A stretch of DNA of 64,000 bases from Darksidea phi (Eukaryota; Ascomycota; Dothideomycetes; Pleosporales; Lentitheciaceae): NCBI GenBank assembly GCA_030770425.1, contig JASJFT010000016.1, positions 124,001 through 188,000 on the forward strand, in the 5' to 3' direction. Positions 43,301 to 54,371 of the stretch are shown here, in pieces; positions within the stretch are counted from its first letter, which is position 1, and the number at the start of each line of letters is the position of its first letter. Below the pieces are notes generated by a model. That model made no database searches, was not told the DNA's origin, and was given only the letters and a program-made list of their open reading frames with translations. Both the position numbers and the translations under genes were made by a program.

Positions 43301-44465
43301 CGTCATCTTCGAGCGCATCTTCTTCGTCGCTGGCCATGGCCTCGTCGTCATCATCATCCTCTGCCAGATTAGGATCATACTTCAAAAGTCGCGTGGCCGC
43401 CTCGATAGTCTCCTCGGTGTACGCACGCATATTCTGTGAGCATGAAGCGAGGAAGCCTTCTAGGGCGATGAGGGCAGCCTCTAGAACTTCATCAATCTCG
43501 GGATCACGTTCAGATTCGTCGTCCGATGTGTCCATCTCCTCATCCAGCTCCTGTGAGCTCAGCGCGCTTAGCACAAACCGAGCCAGTGTCCCCAAGTATG
43601 GGCCGAACCTACGGGGAATGGACCTAGCCATGGATCCTAGGATCGTAATGTACAATTTTCGCTTACTGCGTGTAAGATGCACATCTCGTAAATGCTCGAT
43701 GAGGCGGGAAATGAAAGCACTGAGGAGCCCGTCAGAGAAGTAGCCGGCCAGTGTCGAGATGGCAGTGACCGACTTCTTCTTCATCATAGAGCTCGCCCGC
43801 TCATTCTCCAGAACCTCAAATGTGATTTTCTGCAATGCGTGGATCTCGGCGTCCTGCAACATGGGGCCGAAGCAGCGCGCGACTTCGGTAAGGACGTCGA
43901 TGGCGTTGCTGTCGGTGCCCTTCTCCAGATCCACCTGTAGCATGCCCTTGGGAACAGCGGGTAGATGCTTCTGGGAGGGCATGATGACATTGTATCCCAC
44001 CAACCGTGGTATCAGCACCTTGCTCACGGCATTGTAGGCGTCCTGGACCGCCTTGCTGCGCGTCACACCGGCAACGGGACGCGGAAGCGAGATGACGACC
44101 TCGCGGAGGGCCAGCGAGGGTATCGACTGGTCAACTGTGTTGTCTGTGGAGAGGTTGGACAGCTTATCGATCATAGGACATAAGATGTGCTCGGGAACCT
44201 TGTTCACGAAAGGACCCAGACACTTGACTGCCTGATTCTGCACCTCGCCGTTGCTGTCGACCAGCGTGGTCAGCAAGCCCTCGACTGTTTTCCCACAGGC
44301 TACTACGTCATTAGCGAGGAAGGCGGAATGGCCTATCAAGAGCATCTCCCGCAGATCGCTCAGCGCCATGAAGCGGAAGTCGGGGTCATCGTCGTTGAGC
44401 TTTGGCAGCAGCTGCGTGACGTTGTAGACGGTCGGATTCGGGGGCACCGACGATGAGGGCGCCAT
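40394..44465 (-). CDS. CAND1: CAND1 (TIP120), cullin-associated NEDD8-dissociated protein
   Basis: Exchange factor for F-box receptors on SCF ligases: binds un-neddylated cullin-RBX1. Exons 44465-41235 and 41185-40394 (49-nt intron, donor gtaagc) give 1340 aa of HEAT repeats. Starts with YNVTQLLPKLNDDDPDFRFM, the typical CAND1 N-terminus, followed by GEVQNQAVKCLGPFVNKVPE and LREVVISLPRP. An acidic insert (DEEMDTSDDESERDPEID) and a second one near 43350 are usual for the family. The C-terminus is the TIP120 domain (YEVAR-like arms: KASVRGMVISALRYTLAD, LRPVVVPMLVQMLSEPDLEN, PFKHKVDDGLEIRKSAYE). Slightly longer than the animal protein. Two F-box genes lie in the same window, 34-41 kb away. Confidence 0.93.
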
Positions 44466-45098
44466 GGTGGATTATGGGCCCCGAGGCGCAGGCGTGAGTT
44501 GAGGTGGGTATCTGTGTGTTTGTGTATATCTCGAATACGGAGCTTGCGGCGTGGCGGGGTACTGATGGCGGGGCCGTGGGGGGAGTGTTGCACTTTTGGT
44601 GCAAAGACGACGTTGGGGGAGGACGTGCTAAGTATCGAACGGGTCGTGGGCCTTGTCTGACCACTGTGCCTGGCTGTGAGAGCGAAAGGAGCGTAGTGGA
44701 TGGCGAAGTCGACCGGTGTTGCCTGCTCCTCATCGACTGGAACGCACAGACACAGCCATGGACATCTACTTCGTACATAACTTACGTAGGCATTCACCGT
44801 ACTACGGACAGCCCCACGGCCCGAAGAGATTGCTCCGCTCTGATTCCATGCACATATGAGCTTTACTTTCCCTCCATGCCGAGCGAACATTGCAGTCAAG
44901 GTGGAGCTGGGGGGAACTGGTTGCACGTGACTAGGTTAGAGCGGTACAGGAGCTTGAGCCGCACGGCGAGCCCGGCCACTGACGTGCGATTGATGATTTC
45001 GCCAGCCATCGCCTGATCTCCGTTCCTGCAGCGCCGACATCTCGACAACTCTTCAATTGCTCTTCGTCCGAGCCAATTGACCGTTCCGCAGCTCCATC
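44466..45098. other. intergenic, divergent promoters
   Basis: 633 bases between CAND1 (minus) and the mitochondrial protein gene (plus). A plus frame at 44504-45016 overlaps the CAND1 upstream region and has no family signal. Confidence 0.45.
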
Positions 45099-45944
45099 AT
45101 GTCTTTCATTCGGTCTACGTCGCTGCGCGTCTCCTCGCTCGCACGATGCGCACGGCCGGGGAGGTATATCCGCACTGCCGAGCTCCAGCCATGGCAACGG
45201 ACACTCCAGCGCAGAGCATATGCTTCTGCCCACGGCTCCCACGCGAAAAAGAGCGATCTACCATGGTTTGTAGAGCCCTTTCCATAGCTATTTCCATACG
45301 CCATGGGCCGTTACTCATACATTCACTCGCAGGATTGCAGCGTCTCTTAGCGGAACCGCCGTCGGTCTCTACTTCGTCCTGAACCAAGACCTCAGCCACG
45401 GCGAGGGCCACGGTGACGAGCACCATGACGAGGCCCACGCGAAGCATGAGGAAGAGCACGAGGGGTCGGCTGAGGAGCCCAAAGAGGATGTCAAGTCTGA
45501 GGACAGCGAGGAACCCAAGCAGGATGAGGAGGACGAGTCCAAGGTCGAATCCAAAGAGGACAAGAACAAGAAGGACCAAGATGAGAAAATCTCGTCTCCG
45601 GACCAGCGCGACGAGGTGGGTCTGCTGCGCGGTCTTCTTGCACTTCTGCGTTAACAACCTATAGCCAAGTCCCCGTAAAGAGCCCAACTCGCAGAACGAG
45701 ATGTCCGGAAAGCAGGAAGGCATGTCCAACAGCGACACCAAGCACCCTGCTCAGATCCACGACGACCCGCAAAAGAGCAAGAAGGGCGAGGGCGTCGCTG
45801 AGTCTGCTAAGCTCAAAGGCACCGTTTCCACCGAGCGACCCGGGGTTAGTACATTTATCTTGGTGCCACATTACAGGACTAACAACCCGATAGGCCGAGA
45901 ACAAGGAGGAGCAAGGCAAAGCTCAGTTGGACAAGGACAAGTAG
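45099..45944 (+). CDS. hypothetical mitochondrial protein with acidic/Lys-rich tail
   Basis: Exons 45099-45265, 45333-45615, 45665-45844 and 45894-45944, all in phase, give 226 aa. The N-terminus (MSFIRSTSLRVSSLARCARP, then RTLQRRAYASAHG) is Arg/Ser-rich without acids, a strong mitochondrial presequence with a typical RRAYAS cleavage zone. One likely membrane helix follows the first splice (WIAASLSGTAVGLYFVL). The remainder is highly charged and low-complexity (HGDEHHDEAHAKHEEEH, EEDESKVESKEDKNKKD), rich in Glu, Lys and His, and presumably disordered. The family looks like a conserved ascomycete membrane-anchored mitochondrial protein of unknown role. Confidence 0.7.
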
Positions 45945-46950
45945 ATCGTCTCCATTACAAATCCTAGTGCTCATCGATCCTACAATATCCTCCATGTCGT
46001 TTCCTGTACAATTTGTGGTATAGGGTTGCCACCAAGCATAGTCCTACATTTATCAATTACAAGTCCTCCATGCATTACATGGTTCCTCACCTACCACAAG
46101 TGCGGCAAAGCTGTCTTATCGATCGCCTAACGGCGTCGCGTCAACGTCAAGCGGATATTCGCTGCGTTTATCGCATGACGATGGAAAGTTTGACGCGGCG
46201 AGGCATGTGCCTTGAGTGGCCTATGCCACAAAAGGTTTACGACGTTTGATCAAATGCGCAGGACGCTGGCCTGAAAAGGGTCCATAAATTGCAAGCTCCC
46301 GGAAGCAACCAGGCTCAAAAAGATACGAGCTCAGGTGGATTTCGCTTATGCAAGCAGCTGCTGATTGGACCAAGTAGCTCAGCGCACGAGCCACGCCACG
46401 GCTCAGTTGTTCCTGGGGCGAGCTGTAAGCGCCCGGAAACTCCCCGGAAGCCTCCACCAACCTCTGTCACACCTCATTGTGAACACCAATTGGCCACCAC
46501 TGCGCCGCATTGCGTGGAAGCCGTCCAACGATGAGCGTTGTCTGAACCCGCACCCGTAACTGTGGTCCTCTGTGAGGTGGATCACCGCCGAGCTCCAATG
46601 GCGATGAAGGAGTGGAGGCGCCGCGCCTGTGATGCTGGCTCTTCGCTCTTCTTGACCATGCATGTCTTAGATGTGTTACTACTGGGGAAAGATATCAGCC
46701 CCCCGACCCCCATCTGATGTCTTTCTTCACTTCATATTGCTCACGGAGCCCGAGCTGCGACTCTCCCATCTACTACCCCACCCCAGGCGACCTACATGAT
46801 AACTACTACTGATCTCTTCGGTTTATGGGCTCGATTCACTTCAGTTCTTACTCCAGTTCCCACTCTTGCCGTGGGCACAATCTAGCTTCTGCTTAGAAAC
46901 CTGACACGAAACATTGCTCCCAGGGTCCAGACTGCTGACGTCTATCCAAC
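45945..46950. other. intergenic, no gene seen
   Basis: About 1 kb. Minus-strand frames here are short and without signal. Contains the promoter of the PLAC8 gene. Confidence 0.45.
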
Positions 46951-48246
46951 ATGGATCCTCGCCAGTACGGACGTCAACCTCAGAGCGGCGACCGACGACA
47001 TCAGAGGTTCTCGTGGCAGGCCCAATCAGAGACAGCACCAGAACCAGAAGCGCACGTCTACCCTCAGCCGCAGCAGTACGTTCGACAGCACCAAAACCCC
47101 GCAAGAATCGACACGACGGTGGACGAACTGCGCAATCGAACATTCTCCTATGCGCAAACACCTGCAGAGCACATCGCATTTCAATACATCCCATCGCCGA
47201 GCGATCCCGCCGTTCCACCTCTCCCGCAATCGCGCACTCCGATCGACCCTCGTTCGCGGTCGATCTCCACCCCGCATAACCTTCCTTCGACTCAGCCTCA
47301 GCCTTACACCACCTCCCCTGCTCCAGCATACGAAGAGAAACCACCACTCTCGCCTTTATCGCCGCTCGACCCCCCGAGTGCGCAAGCGATCTCCGCAATA
47401 CCTCCGGTCACAGAACCACTACGAATACACACACATCAGGGTCGGCCACAGCACACGCGGAACCTGAGCAGTCTCTCACCTATAAACACAAATGTAGGGC
47501 CATGCAACATGCCGCCAATTCCGGCAACACCGCACTCCCAGCTTAGCAACCTCCCACATAAAACACCTATAACCCCTATCACTCCAAGCTCAATCAACAA
47601 AGACCCGGTAGTAGACTATCCTAATGCACTATCACCCCACAGCCGCAGGTCCCACGCCCACGAGCCCTACTCGCCTCACAATCTCTCCGCCACAGCCCCC
47701 AACACCCATCATGCCGTCTTCTCTCCAGACTCCGCACACGGTCCCAACGGGTTAGACTTCGCACTCCATCAACCGGGCCAAATCGCACACCCGAATATGG
47801 ACCTCTCCGCCTCCGGCACCACCCATTCCTGGAAAACCTCACTCTGCGCATGCACACCTGACATATCGACCTGCTTAACCGGCCTCTTTTGTCCCTGCAT
47901 CCTCTACGGCCGAACATCCTACCGCCTCTCTCAGAAATCCTCCAAGAAAGATCCTACGGATCTGCTCTCGTACAAAGCGACGAACGGGCACTGCATGCTG
48001 ATGGCGGTAAGCTGTGGGTTTTGGTGGCTTTATCCAATGGTGCAAAGGACGAGGTTGAGGCACATGTATAAGTTGGAAGGGTCAGTATTGGGAGATTGTG
48101 CGAGGAGTGTTTGTTGTTGTTGCTGTGTCGCAGTGCAGAATGAAAGGGAGGTCAAGGGAAGAGAGGAGGCGAAGAGGCAGTGGGCAGGGCCAGTCAGCAC
48201 GGAAGTCTATAAGAGTCCACCGCAGATGAAGTATACCCCTCAATGA
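46951..48246 (+). CDS. PLAC8-domain Cys-rich protein
   Basis: Single exon, 431 aa. The first 285 residues are Pro/Ser/His/Gln-rich and disordered. The PLAC8 domain follows: SWKTSLCACTPDISTCLTGL, FCPCILYGRTSYRL, an insert, then NGHCMLMAVSCGFWWLYP, MYKLEGSVLGDCARSVCCCC, CVAVQNEREVKGRE. The CPC and CCCCC motifs and the 'VQNERE' end are diagnostic. Relatives in plants and fungi affect cell size, calcium or cadmium handling at the plasma membrane; the specific role is not evident. Ends a few residues after the domain. Confidence 0.85.
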   Translation: MDPRQYGRQPQSGDRRHQRFSWQAQSETAPEPEAHVYPQPQQYVRQHQNPARIDTTVDELRNRTFSYAQTPAEHIAFQYIPSPSDPAVPPLPQSRTPIDPRSRSISTPHNLPSTQPQPYTTSPAPAYEEKPPLSPLSPLDPPSAQAISAIPPVTEPLRIHTHQGRPQHTRNLSSLSPINTNVGPCNMPPIPATPHSQLSNLPHKTPITPITPSSINKDPVVDYPNALSPHSRRSHAHEPYSPHNLSATAPNTHHAVFSPDSAHGPNGLDFALHQPGQIAHPNMDLSASGTTHSWKTSLCACTPDISTCLTGLFCPCILYGRTSYRLSQKSSKKDPTDLLSYKATNGHCMLMAVSCGFWWLYPMVQRTRLRHMYKLEGSVLGDCARSVCCCCCVAVQNEREVKGREEAKRQWAGPVSTEVYKSPPQMKYTPQ

Positions 48247-49519
48247 TGAAGCAAGAAGAGGATCACGAAAGAGAGGGCGCGAGGATGGCTGGTCGCGTCG
48301 CTGTCATACGAGGATATAAGTTGCTTTATAGGTGCTTGTACCGTTCATTAAGGAACTTGTTTCATGAGCTAGCATGGCTGAGGCCTGCAGCGACGGCGCT
48401 CCTTACATGGTGGGAAGGCTGTGTTCATTCGCTCTTACGATACCCAAGACCACTTTCTCAACCTATTTATAAACATTTGAGCAAGACCTGTCTAAAATAG
48501 CATAGCAATGCAATTCAATGCGCGTTCAACAGGCTCTACTCTTACTGCCACTCCTACCGTACTGCTTCTACTTCCCTCCGATCTTTGCTTGAGTCCGGAA
48601 TGCGAAGAATCGCTCACGCTCGGTACCCGAACCATACCATGTACGACTGTCTATATACATGTCAACATCCATTACAAAAGCTTCGGTAAGCGACACAAAC
48701 CTACCAAGTTCCTCGAAACACTTTTTCACTATTTCGGTGCCCTTGCGAATATGCGTCCGATCATCGTACGCAGCGGAACCTTTCCGCCTTGCCAAACCCT
48801 CAACTCCACAATTTCCTCGCAAACACTGCTCATTCGAGTAATTCGACTCTATACCATTTCCATTCTCCCTCGGCTCCAAATCCCCATCTGTCGCTCCCTC
48901 ATCCGACCCGCCCCGCGTCTACCCATCTCGCCTCCTCCTCCCCTTTCGTCTACCCCAAACCCATGCTCTCCATTCTTCCCCAACTCAGACCCACCCCACA
49001 CCATTTCCTTCCCAGAATCTGAAAAAGAAGAGGTGGGGGTGCTGTCCGCTGTTTCGGCTTGCGTTACCGGCGGATATCCAACATCGCGTTTTCAAAGCCC
49101 GAAGCCGAGGCCGCGGTAACTTTCATCACGTCGGTCGGGGAGGAATGGCAAGCCGAAAATTCAGCCGGTTGATGTCTGTAGAGCTTACAAAGGAAGTTGA
49201 CATACCCCGCATGAACAAGAGCTGCCAAGGTCCAAAGATCGGTGGTACTTAACTAAGTATTCAGCACAGTATGCAAACCATAGTCATTGTTTTGTGCCAA
49301 GTTTGACGAGACGAGCTACTTCTCAGTCTACCACGCGCTCCACTGCATACGCTCTCAACCAGCCCAATAAGCCGCTGTGAGCCTGACGTCTGGGCATCTT
49401 TGGAGGCCGCGCATATTCAAAGCCGTCAATCTGGATTACAACTTCTTCAACACAGCCAAGCATCCAACATCCTCCCCAATCTTCGGCTTCACGGGCCCGG
49501 ATTGCATTCTATTGGCAAG
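48247..49519. other. intergenic, no gene supported
   Basis: 1.27 kb. A minus-strand frame at 48568-48879 reads plausibly (EIVKKCFEELGRFVSLTEAF) but lacks an ATG and upstream exons. Otherwise pyrimidine-rich without coding signal. Promoter of the MFS gene at the end. Confidence 0.4.
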
Positions 49520-51260
49520 ATGGAAAAGTCCACAGTCCTCATGTCCAATTCCCAGGACAGCCCCCGAAGCGGGTCCTACATCGAACCCATCGACCGCGCC
49601 GACCGCGCCCACAGCCATGGCGCCAAACACAACAAAGCCGACGAGATCGCAAGGATAGATGTTTTAGCCACCGCGCCAGGCGTGACACGCGCCTCCTTCG
49701 CGCACTTGGACGAAAAAGCGATCTTGCGAAAGATGGACCTCCGGCTTATCCCCATGCTAGCACTACTCTACCTGCTCTCTTTCCTCGATCGAGGAAATAT
49801 CGGAAACGCCAAGATAGAGGGGCTGGTTGAGGATTTGAAGATGACGGGCCCTCAATACAACTGGACGTTGACAGTGTTCTTCTTCCCTTACGCTGCATTC
49901 GAAGTTCCCAGCAACTTGCTGCTGAAGAAGTTGAGGCCGAGTGTGTGGTTGCCTAGTATCATGGTGGCCTGGGGAGTTGTCATGACGCTCATGGGAATAG
50001 TGCAAGATTTCGAAGGGCTGCTCATAGCGCGGATATTCTTAGGTGTAACAGAAGCTGGGTGGGCCAACCTCGGTCCTCAACCTGTGAACCAGAATTGAAA
50101 GCTAATTCTAGTAGACTATTCCCAGGAGTGGCGTATTATATCACCATGTGGTACTGCCGCCACGAGGCCCAGCTCCGACAAGCGCTCTTCTTCAGCGCCG
50201 CCTCCATAGCTGGCGCTTTCTCGGGTCTTCTCGCCTTCGGCATTTCCAAAATGGACGGTGTGGGCGACTTGGAAGGCTGGCGCTGGATCTTTATTCTCGA
50301 AGGCATCCTAACCGTCATCGTTGCTGTCATCGCCTATTTCACCCTCTTCGACTTCCCGGAAACCGCTAGCTTCCTGACCGAGGAAGAACGCGCTTTCGTC
50401 GTGTGGAGGTTGAAATACCAAGGCCAGAACAAAGACGACGAAGTCAAGGTCGCCCAGGATGATTCGTTCCAGTGGAAGTATGTCAGGGATGCATTCCTGG
50501 ACTGGCAAATTTGGGTGAACATCTGGGTGTATTGGGGTATCGTTGCTCCGTTGTACGGTATCTCGCTATTTCTACCTACCATCATACATGGTCTTGGATA
50601 CACGAGTTCGACTGCCCAGCTGCTGACCATACCGATCTACATCACCGCGTCGGTCCTTGCGGTAGCCGTTGCGTACGTGAGTGATAAATACGGCAAGCGT
50701 TCGCCATTCATTCTGGTGTGCTTCGGCATCATGGCGGTCGGATTTATTATGTGTATTTCGACTTCGACACCGGGAGTCATCTATGCTGGCGTATTCATCG
50801 CTGCTTGTGCGCTCTATCCCGCACTTCCAGGAAATGTTGCTTGGCTCTCAAACAGTAAGCCATGGTCGCCTGTTCCATGTCAACGTTGATCGGCTGATTC
50901 TACTAGATCTTGCTGGTTCGACAAAGCGCGCAACAGGCCAAGCTATCCAGATCGCGATGGGCAACCTCGCTGGAGGTAAGTTCATTGCATTCAAACTCGG
51001 GTAGTGCTTAGCTAATGACAATAGCCATGGCCTCAAACTTCTACCGGGCAAAAGACGCGCCACACTATGTGCTTGGCCACGCTCTCGCGCTCGGGTTTAT
51101 AGTTGCTGGGCTCGTTGCGGGGCTGGTATTAGTGCTTAATTACCGCAGGATCAACAAGAAACGGGAGAGGCAGATGGCGGAGGGAGCGCATAGCGGCTAC
51201 ACGTCGGAGGAAATGTCTGCTCTAGGTGATCGGGCGATTACATTCCGGTACTTTTTGTAA
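49520..51260 (+). CDS. MFS permease, allantoate/vitamin type (Dal5/Tna1-like)
   Basis: Proton-linked uptake of small organic acids across the plasma membrane. Exons 49520-50058, 50115-50854, 50907-50975 and 51025-51260 give 527 aa with twelve predicted helices. Anion:cation symporter family marks: MDLRLIPMLALLYLLSFLDR with GNIGNAKIEGL, PYAAFEVPSNLLLKKLRPS, ARIFLGVTEAGLFPGVAYYI restored at splice 1, GWRWIFILEGI, and ATGQAIQIAMGNLAG near the end. The central loop has the usual FPETASFLTEEERAFVVWRL. The cytosolic N-terminus is about 75 residues, Ser/His-rich. The substrate (allantoate, nicotinate, biotin precursors or similar) is not decidable from sequence. Confidence 0.87.
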
Positions 51261-51401
51261 CCGAACTGCACATTGTTAGCAAGAAGCTCAGTTTGGAGTC
51301 GTTTAGCGCAGTACCTGATCTGTAAATCATAAATGATTCCAGAGTTGACTGCTTGTACATCGTGAAAGCTTTCTGAGGATCTCTAGACTGAGCGGTTCTT
51401 C

Positions 51402-52109
51402 CTAAAAATCCTGTATCCCAGTTTCGCCCATCAAGATCTTCTCCTTGCCCTCGCCGTCGGAGTCAAAGTCAGACTCCATGCTCTCAAAATATGCTTCTTG
51501 AATATCTCTCTCCTCCTCCGGGTCGTCGAACTTCTCATTGCCATCCACCGTCTTGTACTCAAAATCGTAGTCGTCCCCACGGAGGAAGCGCTGCGTCATC
51601 TCATCTCTCCACCATGCCTTGCCCTCCTCCTTCGACATGGGCACTTCATCTTTATCTTCCTCCCGTATTTGCCCCTGCGGGCCCCGGCTATAGACAAACA
51701 GCGAGTTCGGGTTGGGCCGACTGAGCGCCTCCTTCTTCGCCTCGGCGCGCCACAGATCTGTTGACATTTGGCCAGAGAAACCTTTCCTTTGGCCTTCGGC
51801 TTCGCGTTCGGCGGCAGTTTGGAAGCGACGGATGAGACGATCGTAGAGGAGCGGGTCGGCGAGCTCGAGGGAGGCGTCGTCGAAGTATTCAGGGTGCACT
51901 TCTAGGTAGCGCTTTCGCCGGTTCTTGGCTCGGAGCCTTTGGGAACGTTCTTCGTGAAATGGCACGGCCTGTTTGTCCTCCATGTCCACGTCTTGACTAC
52001 CAGATTCATTAGCATCGACGTCCATATCCGTAACCGTTGGTGGTTCAGTGTTGTCGGCGGGGCGAAGAGCTAGCGACGGCATGGTCAGCGAATGTGTGAG
52101 GTACGGCAT
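51402..52109 (-). CDS. CCDC97 homologue (DUF2052), splicing-associated
   Basis: Single exon, 235 aa, or 226 aa from a second Met (MPSLALRPADN) that sits nine codons in. DUF2052 marks: RLRAKNRRKRYLEVHPEYFD, LADPLLYDRLIRRFQTAAER, and the C-terminal MTQRFLRGDDYDFEYKTVDG, then DDPEEERDIQEAYFES. Human CCDC97 associates with the SF3B part of the spliceosome; function in fungi is by analogy. Highly charged, probably extended. Divergent from the downstream gene. Confidence 0.82.
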   Translation of the reverse strand: MPYLTHSLTMPSLALRPADNTEPPTVTDMDVDANESGSQDVDMEDKQAVPFHEERSQRLRAKNRRKRYLEVHPEYFDDASLELADPLLYDRLIRRFQTAAEREAEGQRKGFSGQMSTDLWRAEAKKEALSRPNPNSLFVYSRGPQGQIREEDKDEVPMSKEEGKAWWRDEMTQRFLRGDDYDFEYKTVDGNEKFDDPEEERDIQEAYFESMESDFDSDGEGKEKILMGETGIQDF

Positions 52110-52631
52110 GCTACCGCTCTTCTGAGGTCAAAAGAGGCAGATAAAAAGGTAGTGAACACACCCGCAAGGGCGAGTGGGGAGAAATGTAGAAAGTCGAAAG
52201 TCGAAAGTAGAGCTGCGAACGCGATTGATAATGACGCCACCCGCACCCCAAGTCCGCGCTAGTCCCGAAACATTCACCCGTGGACGGCGAAATCCATCCC
52301 GACCGGCTGTTTCATCCATGCTTCAATAGCGACAACAGCTGTCCTTCTTGGTATGTCTAATCTGCAAAGCCGTCTTTTCTGTCTGTGGCCTTTGCCCTTG
52401 TTCTTCAGCCTCTTCGCTTTTTCGAGTATATGATTCTTCTTCTCGTTCAAAAGCGGTGCGAATTTGTAAATCTACGCTCTCGTAGATTTCCTAGCATTGA
52501 TATTCAGAATATCTGCTTTCACCACGAACCCCCGCGCTTGTTATCAGGATAAACTTTCGAGTACATCAAGAGTATGAGCACGGTTTATGAGGCAACAACA
52601 AAGCTTGAGTTTACTGTGAATCTAATACAAC
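52110..52631. other. intergenic, divergent promoters and 5' leader
   Basis: 522 bases between the CCDC97 and spermidine-synthase-like genes. Contains a perfect 9-bp hairpin and a short upstream ORF described separately. Confidence 0.5.
52468..52489. repeat. perfect 9-bp inverted repeat
   Basis: aaatctacg, loop ctct, cgtagattt. It lies about 145 bases before the start codon of the spermidine-synthase-like gene and could be a protein-binding palindrome or an RNA hairpin in the leader. Confidence 0.5.
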
Positions 52632-52642
52632 ATGCCGCCTAA
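52574..52642 (+). promoter_or_regulatory. upstream ORF overlapping the main start codon
   Basis: ATG at 52574 opens a 22-codon frame (MSTVYEATTKLEFTVNLIQH and two Ala) whose taa at 52640-52642 lies just past the main ATG at 52632, in another frame. If the leader includes it, ribosomes using it cannot reinitiate at the main start without backing up. Confidence 0.5.
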
Positions 52643-54371
52643 ACAAAAGACGCCGAAAAAGCCCAAGGCGGCCAAGGAGGCGGAAAAACAAGCACGACAG
52701 CTTCCAACCGCAACAGTGTTCAAGAATGTCGGGCGAGCAGCAGCTTTGCTGCTCATTGCCGGCATCGCCTCTCCGGTCTCTCAACTCAACCTCTCTCCTG
52801 TCTACGGGTCGATTCCCGCGTCTTTACATCACCAGAGAGCCATGACGATCACAGCTGTTGCCGCTCTGATAGGAAGAGGATCATTGAAAAGATATGTTCC
52901 GGCTGCTCTCTGCGAGTACATTGCTGTTGTGGCATACTGGACGCCAGTTATACAGTTCTTTCTGCTCCAGTATAGCGGCAAGCTTGGAATTGAATACGGC
53001 CCGCTGCTCGTCGAGTCCCTCACATACTTCCCTTTGCTATTTCTCTCTGTCTACGCGGCAGGAGATCTTCTGGAATTCATCGATCTAAGCCAACTTAGCA
53101 TACCCTCATCCCTCCAGGAGATCGTGGTTCCAGTAGCATCCTACTTTACCATCTCCACCGTTGCAAAGATCGCGGGTGCTACCCTCCCCTCTGTGGTTGG
53201 CAATCATATCCTTGCCACCAGGATCGGCTTCCAGATGCTGCTTGCATCTGCTTCCGCACTCTTGACTCCATCGAAAGTCATCCTCTTCGCCTTCCCTGCC
53301 ATCCTACACACCTTGTGGGCAAACCCCCACCATCCATCAGAATATGCCTTTCAAAAGGCCAACGCAACCCTCGTCTCCACTCAAAACTTCACGATCCTCG
53401 CGCGTCAGGAATCCATCACTGGATATGTTTCGGTGCTCGAAAACTATGCGGACAACGCCTTCCGCCTCCTTCGCTGCGATCATTCTCTCCTTGGTGGAGA
53501 ATGGCTGGTGACACCCTCAGCCTACGAAAGAGGGCAAAGACAGCGCGAAACGATCTTCTCAGTCTTCGTCTTACTAGAAGCCGTCCGCCTCGTCAAGCCT
53601 CTATCAGCGGAAGCAGACCCGGTCAACGACTCAGAAAAGTCCGCTCTGGTCATTGGACTGGGAATTGGGACTGCACCCAATGCCATGATCTCCTACGGCA
53701 TCGACACTACCATCGTGGAGCTCGACCCAGTAGTTCACTACTACGCATCAAAGTACTTCAACCTCTCACCAAACCATACCGCCGTCATCGACGACGCCGT
53801 CCTATACGTGCACAGCAAAGCCCGCACAAGCCCCGGCTCCTTCAACTACATCATTCATGACGTCTTCACCGGTGGCGCAGAACCTGTTTACCTCTTCACA
53901 ACTGAATTCCTTCAAGGCCTGCACACTCTCCTTAAAGACGACGGTGTTGTAGCCATAAACTATGCGGGCGATCTTGCCCTCCCATCTACCCGCCTCGTGC
54001 TCGATACTATCCACGCCGTCTTCCCCGCCTGCCGTCTCTATCGCGACTCCCCTCAAGCCGACGACTGGCAGCCCGGTGATCCAGATTTTATCAACATGGT
54101 TGTTTTCTGCGTTAAAAATGACTACGGGAAGGGAAAGAAGGCGATCAAGTTCCGGAAGGCTGACGACGAAGATTTTAAGGGAAGTCTTGCGCGAAGGAAC
54201 TTTTTGCAGCCCAAGCCGGATATGGAAATCAAGTATGTGCCGGAAAAGGGGAGCCATGTGATGGGCAAGGCAGATGTAGGCGAGTTGGAGAAATGGCATA
54301 AGCAGGGTGCGGTTAGTCATTGGCGGATTATGAGGACTGTCATTCCGGATGGGGTTTGGGAGTTGTGGTGA
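52632..54371 (+). CDS. membrane protein with spermidine-synthase-like (PABS) domain
   Basis: Single exon, 579 aa. A Lys-rich start (PPKQKTPKKPKAAKEAEKQ) is followed by about six or seven hydrophobic helices up to residue 230. The C-terminal part is a Rossmann domain of the spermine/spermidine synthase superfamily: ALVIGLGIGTAPNAMISYGI (nucleotide loop, residues 338-357), TTIVELDPVVHYYASKYF (acid after strand 2), FNYIIHDVFTGGAEPVYLFT (motif with Asp) and LLKDDGVVAINYAG. The GGGDG loop of true aminopropyltransferases is GLGIG here, so polyamine synthesis is not assured; a methyltransferase-like or unknown transferase role is as likely. The fusion to membrane helices is known for a fungal/bacterial subgroup. 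Confidence 0.8.
   Translation: MPPKQKTPKKPKAAKEAEKQARQLPTATVFKNVGRAAALLLIAGIASPVSQLNLSPVYGSIPASLHHQRAMTITAVAALIGRGSLKRYVPAALCEYIAVVAYWTPVIQFFLLQYSGKLGIEYGPLLVESLTYFPLLFLSVYAAGDLLEFIDLSQLSIPSSLQEIVVPVASYFTISTVAKIAGATLPSVVGNHILATRIGFQMLLASASALLTPSKVILFAFPAILHTLWANPHHPSEYAFQKANATLVSTQNFTILARQESITGYVSVLENYADNAFRLLRCDHSLLGGEWLVTPSAYERGQRQRETIFSVFVLLEAVRLVKPLSAEADPVNDSEKSALVIGLGIGTAPNAMISYGIDTTIVELDPVVHYYASKYFNLSPNHTAVIDDAVLYVHSKARTSPGSFNYIIHDVFTGGAEPVYLFTTEFLQGLHTLLKDDGVVAINYAGDLALPSTRLVLDTIHAVFPACRLYRDSPQADDWQPGDPDFINMVVFCVKNDYGKGKKAIKFRKADDEDFKGSLARRNFLQPKPDMEIKYVPEKGSHVMGKADVGELEKWHKQGAVSHWRIMRTVIPDGVWELW

Noticed and set aside
44504..45016. 170-codon plus-strand frame ahead of the mitochondrial protein gene
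   Set aside because: Covers the divergent promoter and antisense 5' flank of CAND1; no family signal.
48568..48879. Plausible-looking 103-codon minus-strand frame
   Set aside because: It begins with TTG, has no upstream in-frame ATG, and no splice partner could be found.
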